64,000 nt of DNA from the NCBI GenBank assembly GCA_946965045.2, contig OX337239.1, positions 2,937,268-3,001,267 of the forward strand, written 5' to 3'. Positions 34,284 through 45,930 of the stretch are shown in pieces. The notes beneath the pieces are model-generated. The model worked only from the letters and a program-made list of their open reading frames with translations. It did not search any database and was not told the origin of the DNA. Within the stretch, counting starts at the first letter, position 1. Every line of letters begins with the position of its first letter. Source of the stretch: Epithemia pelagica. Lineage: Eukaryota; Bacillariophyta; Bacillariophyceae; Surirellales; Surirellaceae. A program made the translations under genes and the position numbers.

Positions 34284-34976
34284 ATGGAGTGTTATGCAGC
34301 GAATCCACCTGCTGGGAAAAAAACCAAACGTGACAACCAAGACAGTCGATTGCCGGCCGAATCTTTGCAAGAGCCTGATCGAGAGCAACTGGGACAACTA
34401 CTTTGCCATGAGAAGACAGGTATAGACAGAGTTCCATTGAAGAAACTGCCTCCTAACTTTGCTGAAAAAAAGAGATTGCTAAAACCTACATTAGTGCAAG
34501 GCTTGATCAACTTTGGAAGGAGTTCAGAAGCCAAGACATACGAGGAAGACTACTACGACAGTGACGACGACGAAGCTCTTGATGGCATGGGTAAACCTAA
34601 CATGTGCAATCGTCTCGTCGATCAATACGAGGAGATGGCGCCGGCAATCTACAGAAAGTTTGTTGCCAAACTCCCGACGTTCGTCTTCTTCGAGTTTGGT
34701 TTCCACACGATCGCACGCCCTAGTGTTAAGAACGACGAGAAATGGTGTTGGTGTCCTTGCTCCAATAAAGCTTCATTGTTGACTTGGCAAGGTGAGTTTA
34801 CACCGGGCCTTGATCAATGCCCCACCAGGTACCGGATGACGGAGAATGGGTTCATTGAACATCTCCGTTCCTTTCAAAACACGTGCTTCTACCACAAGTT
34901 GATGCTAGTGTACATCGACCGTCTTTATGATAACTACCATGGTAATTCAATGCATCACAAGGCCTTGTATGCCTAA
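34284..34976 (+). CDS. Unknown protein with WCWCPC motif
   Basis: 230 residues from ATG 34284 (open upstream to 34173 without ATG). The N-terminal part is Lys/Arg/Gln-rich, followed by YYDSDDDEALDGMG, then a folded C-terminal half with FVFFEFGFHTI, WCWCPCSNKASLL, a later Cys-Pro-x-R, FQNTCFYHKLMLVYIDRLY and SMHHKALY. The WC.C.C..K...L.....H motif order occurs, as I recall, in other repetitive diatom proteins, but I have no name for it. It is flanked by AATTATCGTAGATTCTTG motif clusters in inverted orientation (33873-33950 and 35285-35375), which act like terminal inverted repeats of a unit about 1.5 kb long. Confidence 0.5.
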   Translation: MECYAANPPAGKKTKRDNQDSRLPAESLQEPDREQLGQLLCHEKTGIDRVPLKKLPPNFAEKKRLLKPTLVQGLINFGRSSEAKTYEEDYYDSDDDEALDGMGKPNMCNRLVDQYEEMAPAIYRKFVAKLPTFVFFEFGFHTIARPSVKNDEKWCWCPCSNKASLLTWQGEFTPGLDQCPTRYRMTENGFIEHLRSFQNTCFYHKLMLVYIDRLYDNYHGNSMHHKALYA

Positions 34977-35284
34977 AAGTCCAAAGACTACAACAAGGCA
35001 TTGGAAAGCTTCAACCAAATGCCGTGATAGTCTACTGTAGTTTGCAATACAAATCAAATATACGCGTAATAAAATTCTCACAGAGCAAATAGTTCAACCC
35101 CTAATTCACAACACAAGGGCAACGATGAAATCACTAGGTTCAGGCGGTATCAAGATCAAAATTGAGCGGCAACCAACACTGGTACACCCAAAAATTAGTG
35201 TGCGCGTAATAGGATGCGGAGGATCCATTGTGTCGCTACTGCAAATCTACTTGTACGGATGATGTGACGGTGAGACGGGAGATT

Positions 35285-35375
35285 TGTAGAAAACTGATAT
35301 GAGAGAAATTAAAGAATCGACGATAATTCTGATGTGAGGGAAAGTCAAGAAACTAAGTACGATTATTCGTTGACT
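35285..35375. repeat. AATTATCGTAGATTCTTG motif cluster 4, inverted
   Basis: The reverse complement carries two spaced motif copies with TTTCCCTCACATC between them, matching 33873-33945 in order and spacing. Confidence 0.75.
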
Positions 35376-35992
35376 TGCGACGACGAACCGAAAACCATGG
35401 TTGTGGTGCTTGTGGTTGGATAGGAAGACAAGATTTACGACCTCGATCAGGTGATGTCACAGGGGCTACCGCCAGGGTATATTTTTGCCCACTTTTCGAT
35501 ATCGGTCGTCTGCCGTTTTTTTTTGGCTGATTTTCCCCATATTTCCTGATTCCAACATTTTTCTCAGCGGTCGTGAGTTCCCGTACAATCAATCAACTAT
35601 GAGATTCTCGCGGAATCAACGTCTCCAACGCGCCGGCAACAGTCAAAATACGGCTTATCCCTCATTTTAAAATTCAGGGAATTCCCGGCGAAATCCGACG
35701 CGTTTTAAAAATATTTTTGAAAAATGTACACTTTTTAGCACTGTCGTCCAGAAGACCCCCCGTTTTCCCACTGACACCGATATAACAAAAAAACAGCAAA
35801 ATAATCCTTTTTTGGCCGATATTCCTCTAGAATTTGTTGCGGTTGGACCGCCCCCCCCCCCTTCTTTTGTTCTTCGAAAATTTTAGCTTGAGAAATTCAA
35901 TTCTATTTTCTTAAAAACCGTTATAGCGATGGCAAAAGGATGCACCCAGTTGAGCTAACGTTGAAAGTACTAGAAGTAATGGACCTTGTAGA
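35376..35992. other. Mostly non-coding, AT-rich
   Basis: A minus-strand frame at 35353-35592 (Arg/Pro-rich, no ATG) could be an exon but has no other support. A run of C lies near 35851. No gene is called. Confidence 0.3.
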
Positions 35993-36352
35993 TCATTCGT
36001 TATTCTGTTGATAAAGCCACGAATTGAAGTCGACCATGGTATCATAGAGTTTGGAACCAGAGTCCGCTATTTTGTCTCTGTGTACATGTAGCAAGGGATC
36101 TTGAATGTTATTTCCAAGGAGTATGCATGCTTGTTTCAAGAGGGAACGGTAGAAGATTGGATGCCTTTTGGCAAACTCATGAGGGGATACTTCGGGAAAG
36201 CGAGTCTTGAGAAAAAGGAGAAAGAGGTCTTCTGGACACCGAGAGCAGGGGACTTCGTAATCTTCTTCCTGCTTTACAGATGATAAGACAGACTTGTCGT
36301 CAGATAGAGCCCTGATATCATGCACAGACATCTTTCCATTGAAAGTTTCCAT
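35993..36352 (-). CDS. Small unknown protein (low support)
   Basis: About 119 residues if started at ATG 36352; the frame is open from ATG 36487. It contains EEDYEVPCSRCPEDLFLLFL and a helical segment to the end, with mixed composition typical of a folded protein. No family recognised. It could be the 3' exon of a longer minus-strand gene whose upstream part lies at 36691-36930 (a segment with SDMCQVCNRVEW). Confidence 0.35.
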   Translation of the reverse strand: METFNGKMSVHDIRALSDDKSVLSSVKQEEDYEVPCSRCPEDLFLLFLKTRFPEVSPHEFAKRHPIFYRSLLKQACILLGNNIQDPLLHVHRDKIADSGSKLYDTMVDFNSWLYQQNNE

Positions 36353-36875
36353 CGAAAGGTTGGTTGATTGTGAACAGATGCAGGATATCGCAATAATGAG
36401 ATTGCTATTGCATGGGATGGGATATGTCATCCTAACGCAATGAGATCTTGAAGTATGATGTGACAAAGGGTGGCAAAAGCATTCCATAAATTGTCTGAGT
36501 ATTGAATCTCACATCGACATCATGAACCACACTTGAGTTCTGCAGATCAATGCTGCAGGTAATGGTGAAACTTGTGCACCTCCAACCTCTGTTTACAAGA
36601 TTTTATTCATCTTCTTTCTCCCTTGCCATTCGTTCCTTCTTTTCTCTCAGTAATTGACAGTCGAATGGCGACCGGCCCTGTTTCAATTCTTCAATTTCTG
36701 TTGGTCCAATCCTGGTGGCCCGTCGAAAGAACTCTCATTTTTGCATCCACCAAATGCCATGTCCCAATTGAGCCGTAAAGACACCATTTCCATGCTTTTG
36801 CACTGTCCTTGCGTTTTGTTTCACGATTTCTTACTGCTCCAAAGTTCAAAACTTGTTGTACGATATCCATCAAGT

Positions 36876-37119
36876 TCCATTCTACACGATTGCACACCTG
36901 ACACATGTCAGACCAAAGACCCTGCATCATTTGCCAAGTAGAGTATTGAAGCGCTTAGGCGTGATGCATTTACAATGTTTTTTCAAGTGTACTCAATCAA
37001 ATACCTATCACTCCATAATACTCATAACCCTAATGTTGTTCTCATCAAAGTCCTACCAAAAGCGGCAAAAAGTTTCACTCCAAACCCAACAGCAGCAGCA
37101 CAAGAAGAAGAACGCTGCT
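36876..37119 (-). repeat. Inverted repeat, right arm
   Basis: Reverse complement of 30004-30241. The match stops abruptly at about 37119, where sequence attributed to the next copia element begins, whereas the left copy has different flanking sequence. Confidence 0.9.
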
Positions 37120-37797
37120 AGTTAAGAGATAGCATCTACCTCGCCTCTAGCTTGCCAATAGCTAGCAACATAGCTATATGCATGACGCTACACGTGTATG
37201 GGCACGTGGAGCAAACCAGCTGCCATCTGTGCGACTGACCCAACAGATGACCCAACGGCTGGAACAGCTAGCCCAACGGCTGGAGCAGCTGCCTAAATGT
37301 AGGCTGTGCGCTGCGCCTACGAACACGGGAAGTTTATGATTAAAGCCCACACTCTCGCCCTACTCCTGCACAATGCCGGGCGAGCATCCGAATTTACTTC
37401 CCGCTCACTTACCTGAACTAAGACATAGCTATGCAGTATTCAAGTCCATCCCATGGCCCCAAGGTAAGTCAATCATAAAGGCGCCATTATGTATCCCCTA
37501 GTACATTGTCTACGGCAAAGAACAAGAGAACATCGTAGAACTGTTCCCTAGGCAGCTCTGGAAGAACATATGGAAGCGTTCTCTCACAGAGCGGCCAACA
37601 AAGCCGAAATCACTTTCATCTAGATGTAAAGCTCACTTCTCTAATAACCAGCAAAAGTTAAACCAACTGTTGCACCGTAGAAGTCAGCCTAATTCGTAGA
37701 TAGAAGGTGAGGGCCCCATCGTCTATCTTACGACTATGTTGGTATATACAAACAGAGAAACTAACACGTGTTTTACTAACTGAATATTGAATCTTGT
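37120..37797 (+). mobile_element. Possible 5' LTR and leader of copia element 1
   Basis: Non-coding sequence between the inverted repeat and the gag gene. It may start AGTTAAGAG and end TTTACTAACT (AGTTA/TAACT inverted ends). Just beyond, GGTTATTACGCCCAATTG at about 37803 resembles the presumed primer-binding site GGTTATTGAGCCCAATTG after the 5' LTR of the young CoDi element. No 3' LTR copy is present to confirm it. Confidence 0.35.
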
Positions 37798-37962
37798 AAG
37801 TGGTTATTACGCCCAATTGAGGCTAACCGACCGCATGCATCCTCTGCAGGAAACCAACATCGCTAGCAAACCAGGGAAGCTATCGAGCATCCCGTTGAAG
37901 AAACCACCACGGACATTTACAAGGACTCACCGACTTCGAGTGGAGCCGGAAGCTTTGAGCTT

Positions 37963-40090
37963 GTGTCCGAGGCAGGGACACACCAAGAAACAGACGTTAA
38001 CGCACCGGTCGACGAATCTAACGCCGACCAAAACCAAGGAGACAACACCGATCGAGGAATTGTTGGATCGCCGATAGGACCAACAAAAGAACCAACCGGA
38101 GCGCAAGTTGTTGCATCGAAGAAACGATCACCAAAGGGGTTGATTGTTGAGACAGGCAAGACCATGCAAGACGACGAGACTTCGCCACGAGAAGGTAGGA
38201 TCATCTTCAAACCAGATGAGCCAACTATGGGAGGTCTTGCTCAAACCAAAGCCGAAGATTTTGTTGCCTGGACAGGTGGAAAACCCAAGCACGATTGGTC
38301 TGGGTTAGATGACAAGGCAGACAAAGAACCGACGCGTAGCCTCCAGGTGCGGACACTTACCGACAAACGGTACCTGGACCGTATCACTGGACCTGCAATT
38401 GCGATTTTGCACGTCTGCAAGATGAGCTACTGCGTCACTTTACGAAATTCGGAATGGACACAATTACGTACCTTCCCAATCCAACCGAACCAAAAGAGAT
38501 GATCACCATCATCATGGATCATCCGAAGTTCACCACAGAGAAAATACGCGAGCTGATGAAAGAGCAAGCAAAGAAGTATGATAAGTATGATAAAAATAAC
38601 GATGCAAGCGCTCAAGATTACCTTTTGGACTCTCTCGAACCCTCCTTTCGACGTGATATCGAAGATCAGAGTCGAGATGTCAAGACCTTCCCCGAATTGT
38701 TCATGATCATCGTGCGTATCACCACGGATGACAGTATTGAACATTGGGAAGCGGTGAAGAATGAAATGAGAAAACTTGTGCCACACAAATATTCTGGGCA
38801 CGACATCACGGAACTTACCAAGGCATTCGCGATCAAAGCGCGATCTCTATCCGCGGCTGGTCTCTATGACCATAGCCTAACCGCTACCTTGACCCGAAAC
38901 ATCCTCAAGGCCGATTGGCCTGATACACCCAAGTTCAATCTCCAGCATCTGAATAAAGATGTCAACAATGGAGTAGAGCACATCCGTTTTATGGATAAGT
39001 CAGACACAGACAAGTACATGGCGAAAAACAAGCTCTTGTATACTCACGTGGTCGAAACTGCCAACGCAAAGTATCTGGTGGCAGTCAAGATGGGTGAGTG
39101 GTCGGCAAAACGCAGTGTCACCGACAAGAAAGCACCACCATCTACCTTTGGAGCACACAACGCCATGGTTCCATTTCTTAAACAAGGAAAGGGCCGAGAC
39201 AAACAAGTCTCAGCCAACACACTGGTCCATCAAGGGGCTTCCAATGGGAAACCCCACCAGTCCACCCAATCCGGTGCCAAAGGACCCTGCTTCATCTGCG
39301 GAGGTCCTCACCTTCAGCAAGATTGTCCACAAAATCCCAACCGTCGTCAGAAAGGGGAAAACAACAATAAAAACAAAAACAACAAGGGGGTTAGCAAATC
39401 GAAACAGACGACGGCGCAATCCAGTGGCCCTGAATGGAGGACCACTCCACCTGGTCCCGGTGAGCCACACGAACGAACCTGGAATGGAAAACCGATGTAC
39501 TGGTGTGCCATCTGTGGAAACTGGAATTCCACCCACACCACTGAGCAGTATATTGTTGTATATAACAAAAAGAACAAGACCAACCAACATTCCAAGAAAC
39601 AAACCGAAGTACATTGCTTGACGTACGACCCAAGTGCGTGGCAAGCCGTAATTGATTTCGACGATGCCAAATCCGAAGGGGACGACTCTTGGATTGTTGA
39701 ATTGGAAAAGAAATACGGTAAGGGATCCTGGCAGGTCGAACTCGAAAAGGAGCATTGGTGGCTCTTCGACCGAAAGTGCCCTGGACCAGAGTATACTCTT
39801 GAAGCACTCGACGACAAATGGAACAAAGCAATTGCCGCGAAATCAAAGAAAGAGCGGTTAGAATCCATTGAAGAAGAACAAGAAGAAGAATTTGAGATTG
39901 TCAATCTCGCAGAGATGGACTCTTTGCCATCCAACGTACCTGATGACAACACAATTGAAGACAGCGATGATGAGTCTCCACCACCACTAGTACCTCGCCA
40001 GCGTCAGTTCGACGAAACCGCACCCCTCGTTCTGCCTCATTTGAAAAATCCGTGCCTCTGGAGAATGCTTCTACCCCTACATCTCCTAAA
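37963..40090 (+). mobile_element. CoDi-type copia element 1: gag, truncated
   Basis: Gag reads from about 37963. A frame shift near 38400 moves it to the frame from 38454 that runs to 40133. Landmarks: VAWTGGKPKHDWSGLDD and MDTITYLPNPTEP, both with clear counterparts in the young element at 54894 (AVWTGGKPNATWTGLD, MDTITYLVDP); a zinc knuckle CFICGGPHLQQDC; and YWCAICGNWNSTHTTEQ, counterpart of YWCGVCRRWTTNHTSEQ. An acidic tail follows. At about 40090 the element is cut by the inverted second copia element; the last codons of the open frame belong to that sequence. No pol remains. Confidence 0.85.
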
Positions 40091-40953
40091 CCACCCTCTG
40101 TCAGACCATCCGGAACCCCGACTTCATCAATAAAACGGGCCAATGCCTGGCCGACATGTGCCTTGGAAGCGAGTGGGTAAACGGCCGTGTACTGTCCATC
40201 CGTCAATACTTGCGCACACTTGTGTCCCGAAAGTGATGTCGTCCGAGCAAAAAGCGTATCCGTATAGAACCGACTATTCAATCGATTCCGATGCAATGCC
40301 AAGTTGTCAACACGATATTGTCGCGTTTTAGGCGTAACAGCTGTCCGGATACCCTGTTGGGTGGTAACGCGGAGGGTTTTCCGCGCTGTTTCCAACCCAA
40401 TCTTCCATTTCTTGCTGAGATTTTCCGGTGAAACGGTCGAGTGACGGTCCGAGCCGAGACCGCCGACCGTTCTGAGGCTGTCGAGTCGCTGCCCCACGAC
40501 CACAGGATCACATGCGCAAGAAACCACCCTCTGTCAGACCATCCGGAACCCCGACTTCATCAATAAAACGGGCCAATGCCTGGCCGACATGTGCCTTGGA
40601 AGCGAGTGGGTAAACGGCCGTGTACTGTCCATCCGTCAATACTTGCGCACACTTGTGTCCCGAAAGTGATGTCGTCCGAGCAAAAAGCGTATCCGTATAG
40701 AACCGACTATTCAATCGATTCCGATGCAATGCCAAGTTGTCAACACGATATTGTCGCGTTTTAGGCGTAACAGCTGTCCGGATACCCTGTTGGGTGGTAA
40801 CGCGGAGGGTTTTCCGCGCTGTTTCCAACCCAATCTTCCATTTCTTGCTGAGATTTTCCGGTGAAACGGTCGAGTGACGGTCCGAGCCGAGACCGCCGAC
40901 CGTTCTGAGGCTGTCGAGTCGCTGCCCCACGACCACAGGATCACATGCGCAAG
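40088..40953. repeat. 433-bp tandem duplication at the copia-copia junction
   Basis: Units 40088-40520 and 40521-40953 are, by eye, identical. They hold the minus-strand start of integrase of the second copia element. The left unit abuts the plus-strand gag of element 1. Confidence 0.92.
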
Positions 40954-42447
40954 AAACCGCGCCAATTTCGAGTGAGATCTCTTCACGCGCATCATCCAGC
41001 GGGCTACGATTGGGTAAGCTCAAATCCACACTTTTTGGGTCCCATAACTCTTGACGCGTCAAAGTCACCGCAGGTAAAGTCTCAATTTCGTGCTTGGGAG
41101 GCGCGCGGGACTCAAAGTAGATAGTCGTCCTCTGTATCTCGAAGGGAATATATAACCCGTCGGCCGTGATGCCAAATCCTTTGTCCTCCTTCCTTGTGGG
41201 GTCATCGCGAACCACATGCCCACAATACCGAATTTGATTTTGATTCAAGAGAGTCTTCTTTAATGCACTACCAAACCACAACATTTGGTGGCCGATTAAG
41301 ATGTATTCTACTCCTGTACTTTTCTCTCGGATGCATGTTGCACATGTCGCTATCGGTACGTATCGACCTCCTACCTGTTGTCCCATAAAGTCACTAACCT
41401 TGTATTCCATTCCTGTTGTTTCCATGAGTGTCCAATTGACACCAGCACAGGAGGTGTCTGCCATCGTATCCATTTGGTTGCATGCAACATTCCCATTCCC
41501 AGTGCTGACTCCCATGTTTCCTATGCTACAATCCATCGTTGTGTCTTTCATCTTGTCAGTGGTCACCTCACGCCTGGCCCCACAAGTAACCACTGATGCC
41601 TGGCGTCACTCATATGCGCCGGCTCCAAATCTGCGTCCGTTGGTGCTGCCACGGTCGTTGCTACCAGGATTCTCGGTTCCCGCCGCACTACCACCGGCAT
41701 GTCCATTGGTACCTCCGCCGACAGACGGGTCTGTGATGACCGATGGTGGCTCATTATTTTCATTCACGTCGATGTTGCCGATGCCGCGTCCACTAGCAGC
41801 AGAACCGCGCCCCCAATCACCACGTCCCCGCCCGTAGCCACGGCCGCGGCCGCCACCACGACCACCACGATCACCTGAGCCGCGGAGCCGAGCTCGTTCC
41901 TGATGGATGTACGCCTTTCCGGCGGGCCCGAGAGTGGCCATCTCCTGGGAAGTGAATCGGCGGCTAACGTCCGTGACGTCGACGCTGTAAAAGGTGAAAA
42001 TACCGTTGTGCTGTTGGAGACCCGCAAAATTCCGTGGACGGGAAGAGGGTGACTGTTCGCCAGTGTGTGTTTCCGAGATAAACCGGTGCCGAGTACCAGG
42101 ACGTGTGCCACTGCCTCCGACGACATTCGGGTACAGTTCCGAGACTTCACGCGAGATATAGGCGATGGCGTCATCTAAATTAGACCTGTAGTTGCTTCGT
42201 ACGGTGCTTTTGATGACGGCAAACTCGGCCGTTGCAATTCGGATGTTGTCCAGAAAGATCATGACCTGATTTGCATTCGAGCTTCGATTAGGGGTCTCTT
42301 CGAGCGTGCGGAACGCACGTAGAAGCTTGGTAGAATAAGAGTCGAAGCTAAACGCCCTCTCGTTGTGATAAAATACGGAACTAAGGATAGCTTCGGCCTT
42401 GTTGATACGTTTCGCTTTCTGGCCGCCCCCATCGTAGTGTGCTACCA

Positions 42448-42860
42448 TTATAGCTCGTCTTCCTTGGTGGGGCGCAGGTTGATAAGCCTAGAAATAATTT
42501 TCCTTAAGTAAATTTTCCCACGACTGTTTTTTTTGCTCGTCACTTTTTTCAGCTGCGAGCTCGTCGGACTCCTCACTACAGTGGAAGCATTCAACTGTGA
42601 CTGCGCGTAGGCCTCCTTATCGGGGCGCGCTCGTCGGTACTTAAGACTTCTCGTCGGGCAATTAGCTTCTCGTCGTGGACCGCGTAAGGTCGACGTAGAG
42701 GGGCGCGACGAGGAGGGCTTAGGACGACGAGGAGGGCAATAGCTTCTAGGCGGACTTACTAAAGCGGTCCACTTCTCGAAGCTATTGCCCTCCTCGTCGT
42801 CCTAAGCCCTCCTCGTCGCGCCCCTCTACGTCGGCACTCCTAGCAGTCAAAGTAGATATA
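42448..42860. mobile_element. 413-bp insertion with long hairpin, target duplication CTACCA
   Basis: CTACCA occurs at 42442-42447 and 42861-42866. Removing the insertion and one copy restores an open gag frame across the site. The insert is non-coding. It contains a perfect 56-bp inverted repeat (42691-42746 and 42778-42833) with a 31-bp loop, rich in CTCGTCG. The extreme ends share at most a few bases, so it is not a classic long-TIR MITE. Confidence 0.85.
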
Positions 42861-43897
42861 CTACCAAGGCTAACCATGCCGCTCGACCATTCTGGGATGC
42901 CTGGTAGGGTTGAATCCACCTTGCGGGTTGGTCGCGTACACGGTCACTAAGCAACCGGTACACTACCTTGTTGTCTTCGTGAAAGAATGGTCCAGTCAGA
43001 GGGTAAGTGTACAATCCTTGCTCTCCGAGAGTTTGAAAGATGTGTCCAGGTTGAATTTCAGGCCTAATAACATAATCGAGTGGGGCTTGTTGCTTCCCAA
43101 CTATGTGGGACAAATAGGTAGGAAATTCACGAGACCAATCTTCCCAGATCTCTTCCTTGAGGATTTCGGGCTTAATTTCCGGTGCCTTGTCAGTTTCTGC
43201 TTTAATTTCCATCTCGTCGAGGGCATCCGAGAGTACCACATGGTCGAAATCAGTGGCAGTGATGTCATGCCTCTGTCTACGGGCCTTGGAAGCCCAAAAA
43301 CACAGCCCTTGAAGATTCTTCACGACGCTTGTTGGAAGACTTATATTGTTCGGTTCAGGGCGTTTCTCCAACCTTGAAGCTAAGGACGTGACATCATCGT
43401 TACTCATTCGTCCGAAGGCGTGTAACGAATTAAGACGTTCTATGTTTTCTAGTACTTGACTTTCATTCGCGTTTGCCCCGCACACGGTCAACACCAGCCC
43501 AACTTGCGAAAGCACGGGTGGTGGTCCTGCAGGCGGGTGTGGGATCGGGGGAGGCGGAGGTGGTGCACCATCATCGCCATCACCGCCGTGTCCACTACCA
43601 CCACCTCCTCCGGCGCCGCCAGCTGGTGCACCTCCAGCGGTGTCGTCCCGTGTCAGCGCGCTTCTTGTTCCTCTCGTTCCACTACTTGAACCCCCGGCTC
43701 TATTACTAGAGCCGCCAGTACTTCCACCAGTGCCACCACCACGGGGGGTTCCGTTCCGTTCCTGTTTTCCTCGCGGGCATCTTTCTACTACCCGTATCCG
43801 TACTGGCTCCCCCCGCTGGGACAGCGGTTCCCATTCCTTGCCCTTCAGGGCTTGTTTCCGGTGGATTCTTCGTCGTAGCTCTAGTATTCGTTACCAT

Positions 43898-44769
43898 ATT
43901 CCTGTAGTTCACTTCGTTTACTCCTTCTCAATACTGCAGTGGGTCTGATAAACTGTCTTGTTCCAGTCGATACCTTATTCAACGTGCAAATTAAAGATAT
44001 TATAAGGCTAAACCACTAATGTAAGGATCCCCAAAATAGTTACCATGTAAACAGTAAAACCCCCAAAGATTGGCTAAACCACTAATGTAAGGAACCCCAA
44101 AATATTAACCATGTAAACAGTGAAACCCCCAAAGATTTCCCATATCCGGGTTTGTTCCCACGACCCGAATAAGACAGGTGGAGCAAGGTTGGAAGCAAAA
44201 TCACGCACCCACACACCACACCCTCAATGCGTCGAACAGTCAAAGTCCTTCGATGATGGATTTATCCTTGACAAAAGAGACGACAGAGTCTATCTAGGCA
44301 CTAGTATTGCAGACAAGTACATATAGTCGGCCAACTGTTGCTTCCTTGCTCTTTAGGAGTCTTTTCCATCCTCATGGTGGAGGTTGTGTTTCCATAGAGC
44401 ATGGAAATTGACGTGTCTTTCCCACATGAGCTCGTAGGGCCAACAGAACAACAGGTGAAATGTACAATGGATACTCTAAATGATAAGTACACGTTTAATA
44501 CCTAATGACAAAATGCGTCATTTTCATCAAATGACACGGAAAATTTAGGTTTTTTTAAAAAAAAGTTTTTTTTTGTTCTTTGGAATTCAAGCAGTACCAA
44601 GATACCGTCCAAGGAAAGAGAGCGACACCTCCACCGCCGTAGATAGAAGAAAGGAATTGACATCACCATGTGGAAGTGTGTTTTTCTCATGATCCACAAG
44701 TTTTGATGTGAGAACGAGGAATCGATCCAAGACATTGAGCAGTGACGATACAAGGCGAGAGATTGGCTA
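43898..44769. other. Leader/LTR-like sequence and non-coding DNA
   Basis: Upstream of the copia 2 gag, so it may contain its 5' leader or LTR remnant. A 66-bp tandem repeat (two copies, 44006 and 44072) lies here, as does the motif TACCTAATGACAAAA at 44501-44515. No gene seen. Confidence 0.4.
44006..44137. repeat. 66-bp tandem repeat, two copies
   Basis: Copies start GGCTAAACCACTAATGTAAG at 44006 and 44072 and differ at a few bases. Confidence 0.88.
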
Positions 44770-44809
44770 TTGCTGCTGGTCTCGTGTCGAATCTTGGTCA
44801 TGGTGGTGG

Positions 44810-45260
44810 ACAAGTTGATTCGCCAAGAGGCTAGACAGAGAGCACATCTTCAACAGCAGCATTCGGCCTTTTTGGAACGCATGGTTTCGTCACGCCACCA
44901 ACAAGAGAATGACGACGAAGAAAACGACCAAGACGAGCCGCCGCCCAGTTCGACCATAAGTACTTGCGTCCAAGAATTGGTCGTTCAACTCTTGTTGGAA
45001 CGGGGTCCTCGGAGTGCCTTGATGGTAGATGCCAAGGATGGTCGATTGCCCTTGACCCATGCCTGGGTTGGCATGCCAGTATTGCACCCCTGATTGCCGC
45101 CTATCCTCGAGCCTTGGAATGTCACGATCCTGTGATGGGCTTGTACAATTTTCAATGGGCGGCCGTGTGTTCCCCCCAACTCGATACCATGTACAGTTTG
45201 GTCCGACCCCTCCCGGCCCTCTTGTGTGCCTGTCGGCGTCCTCGTACTACTAGTAGCAGT
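44810..45260 (+). pseudogene. Ankyrin-like repeat protein fragment
   Basis: The frame carries a Gln/His-rich helix, then LVVQLLLERGPRSALMVDAK and DGRLPLTHA, and after a one-base shift near 45055 GWHASIAPLIAAYPRALECH and MGLYNFQWAA with LDTMYSLVRPLPALL. This is the pattern of ankyrin-like repeats common in diatom proteins (GRLPL..A......I..L....P.AL...D...GLYPFQLAA). It is probably a C-terminal fragment, because only about two repeats are present, and it is broken by the frame shift. No N-terminal domain is visible upstream. Confidence 0.5.
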
Positions 45261-45378
45261 AGTTGTCGGGACGAGAACTCACTGACAGGAGGCATCACCA
45301 AACACACCACATAGGAATGCACGACAAGTGCCAATTCCCACAAAAAAAACGCACCAGGATACCGTGTCGCTCGACTCC

Positions 45379-45590
45379 ATGACAACCTCTGCTTGTGGAA
45401 ACAACAACAAAGCAAAACAACGAAGCCATGGGTGCCAAACGACAAAAGACATGATTGGAATGGATACAACACGTTTTCATGTAGATGGAGCATGACAACC
45501 TCTGCTTGTGGAAACAACAACAAAGCAATGGGTGCCAAACGACAAAAGACATGATTGGAATGGATACAACACGTTTTCATGTAGATGGAT
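45379..45590. repeat. 113-bp direct repeat, two copies
   Basis: Copies begin ATGACAACCTCTGCTTGTGG at 45379 and 45492. The second has a short deletion after AACAACAACAAAGC. Confidence 0.88.
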
Positions 45591-45930
45591 CACCGCAGAC
45601 ACACAAACCCCAGGAGGACCGTGGATTTGGTTCACAAATAACAGTACAATTCCCTCTGTCGTGGGGTGTTCTGGAGAACACCAGGAATCCAGAAATGGCA
45701 CGGTGCGTTTGACGCTCGCTTGGATGAACCGGAGCCGCAGACGCTGGTACAGAATCGACATGCGCGGACGCGCAACAAGAGAGAGAGAGAGTCTGTTATA
45801 ATAACTCATTGATTAGTGTTATTCAAATAATCAGAGGCTTTTATATTGCTTAGGGAGTCGACGAATACTAGAATATGTAGATATGCAGTGCTGCTGGGAA
45901 AGATGAGTCTCGACATCCGAGGACAATTGG

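Larger units (their letters stand above)
40088..43897 (-). mobile_element. Copia element 2 (second lineage): gag and start of pol, truncated
   Basis: Minus strand. Gag from ATG 43897: a Gly/Pro-rich N-terminus with a frame shift at a C-run near 43745, then a folded part (ERLNSLHAFGRMSNDDVTSL, later WIQPYQASQNGRAAWLAL). A 413-bp insertion interrupts it at 42448-42860; it resumes with AHYDGGGQKAKRINKAEAI and ends with an RGG-type Gly/Arg box (42448-41606). Pol begins in another frame near 41593: protease-like MADTSCAGVNW, then SPENLSKKWKIGLETARKTL and the first integrase segment with VLTDGQYTAVYPL. It stops there, so the rest of integrase, RT and RNase H are missing. The protein sequence is clearly different from the CoDi elements 1 and 3. 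Confidence 0.8.

Noticed and set aside
37170-37345. Frame with repeated TQRLEQL-like coiled coil in the putative LTR
   Set aside because: Short, no start codon, and derives from a small tandem repeat in sequence that looks like a retrotransposon leader.
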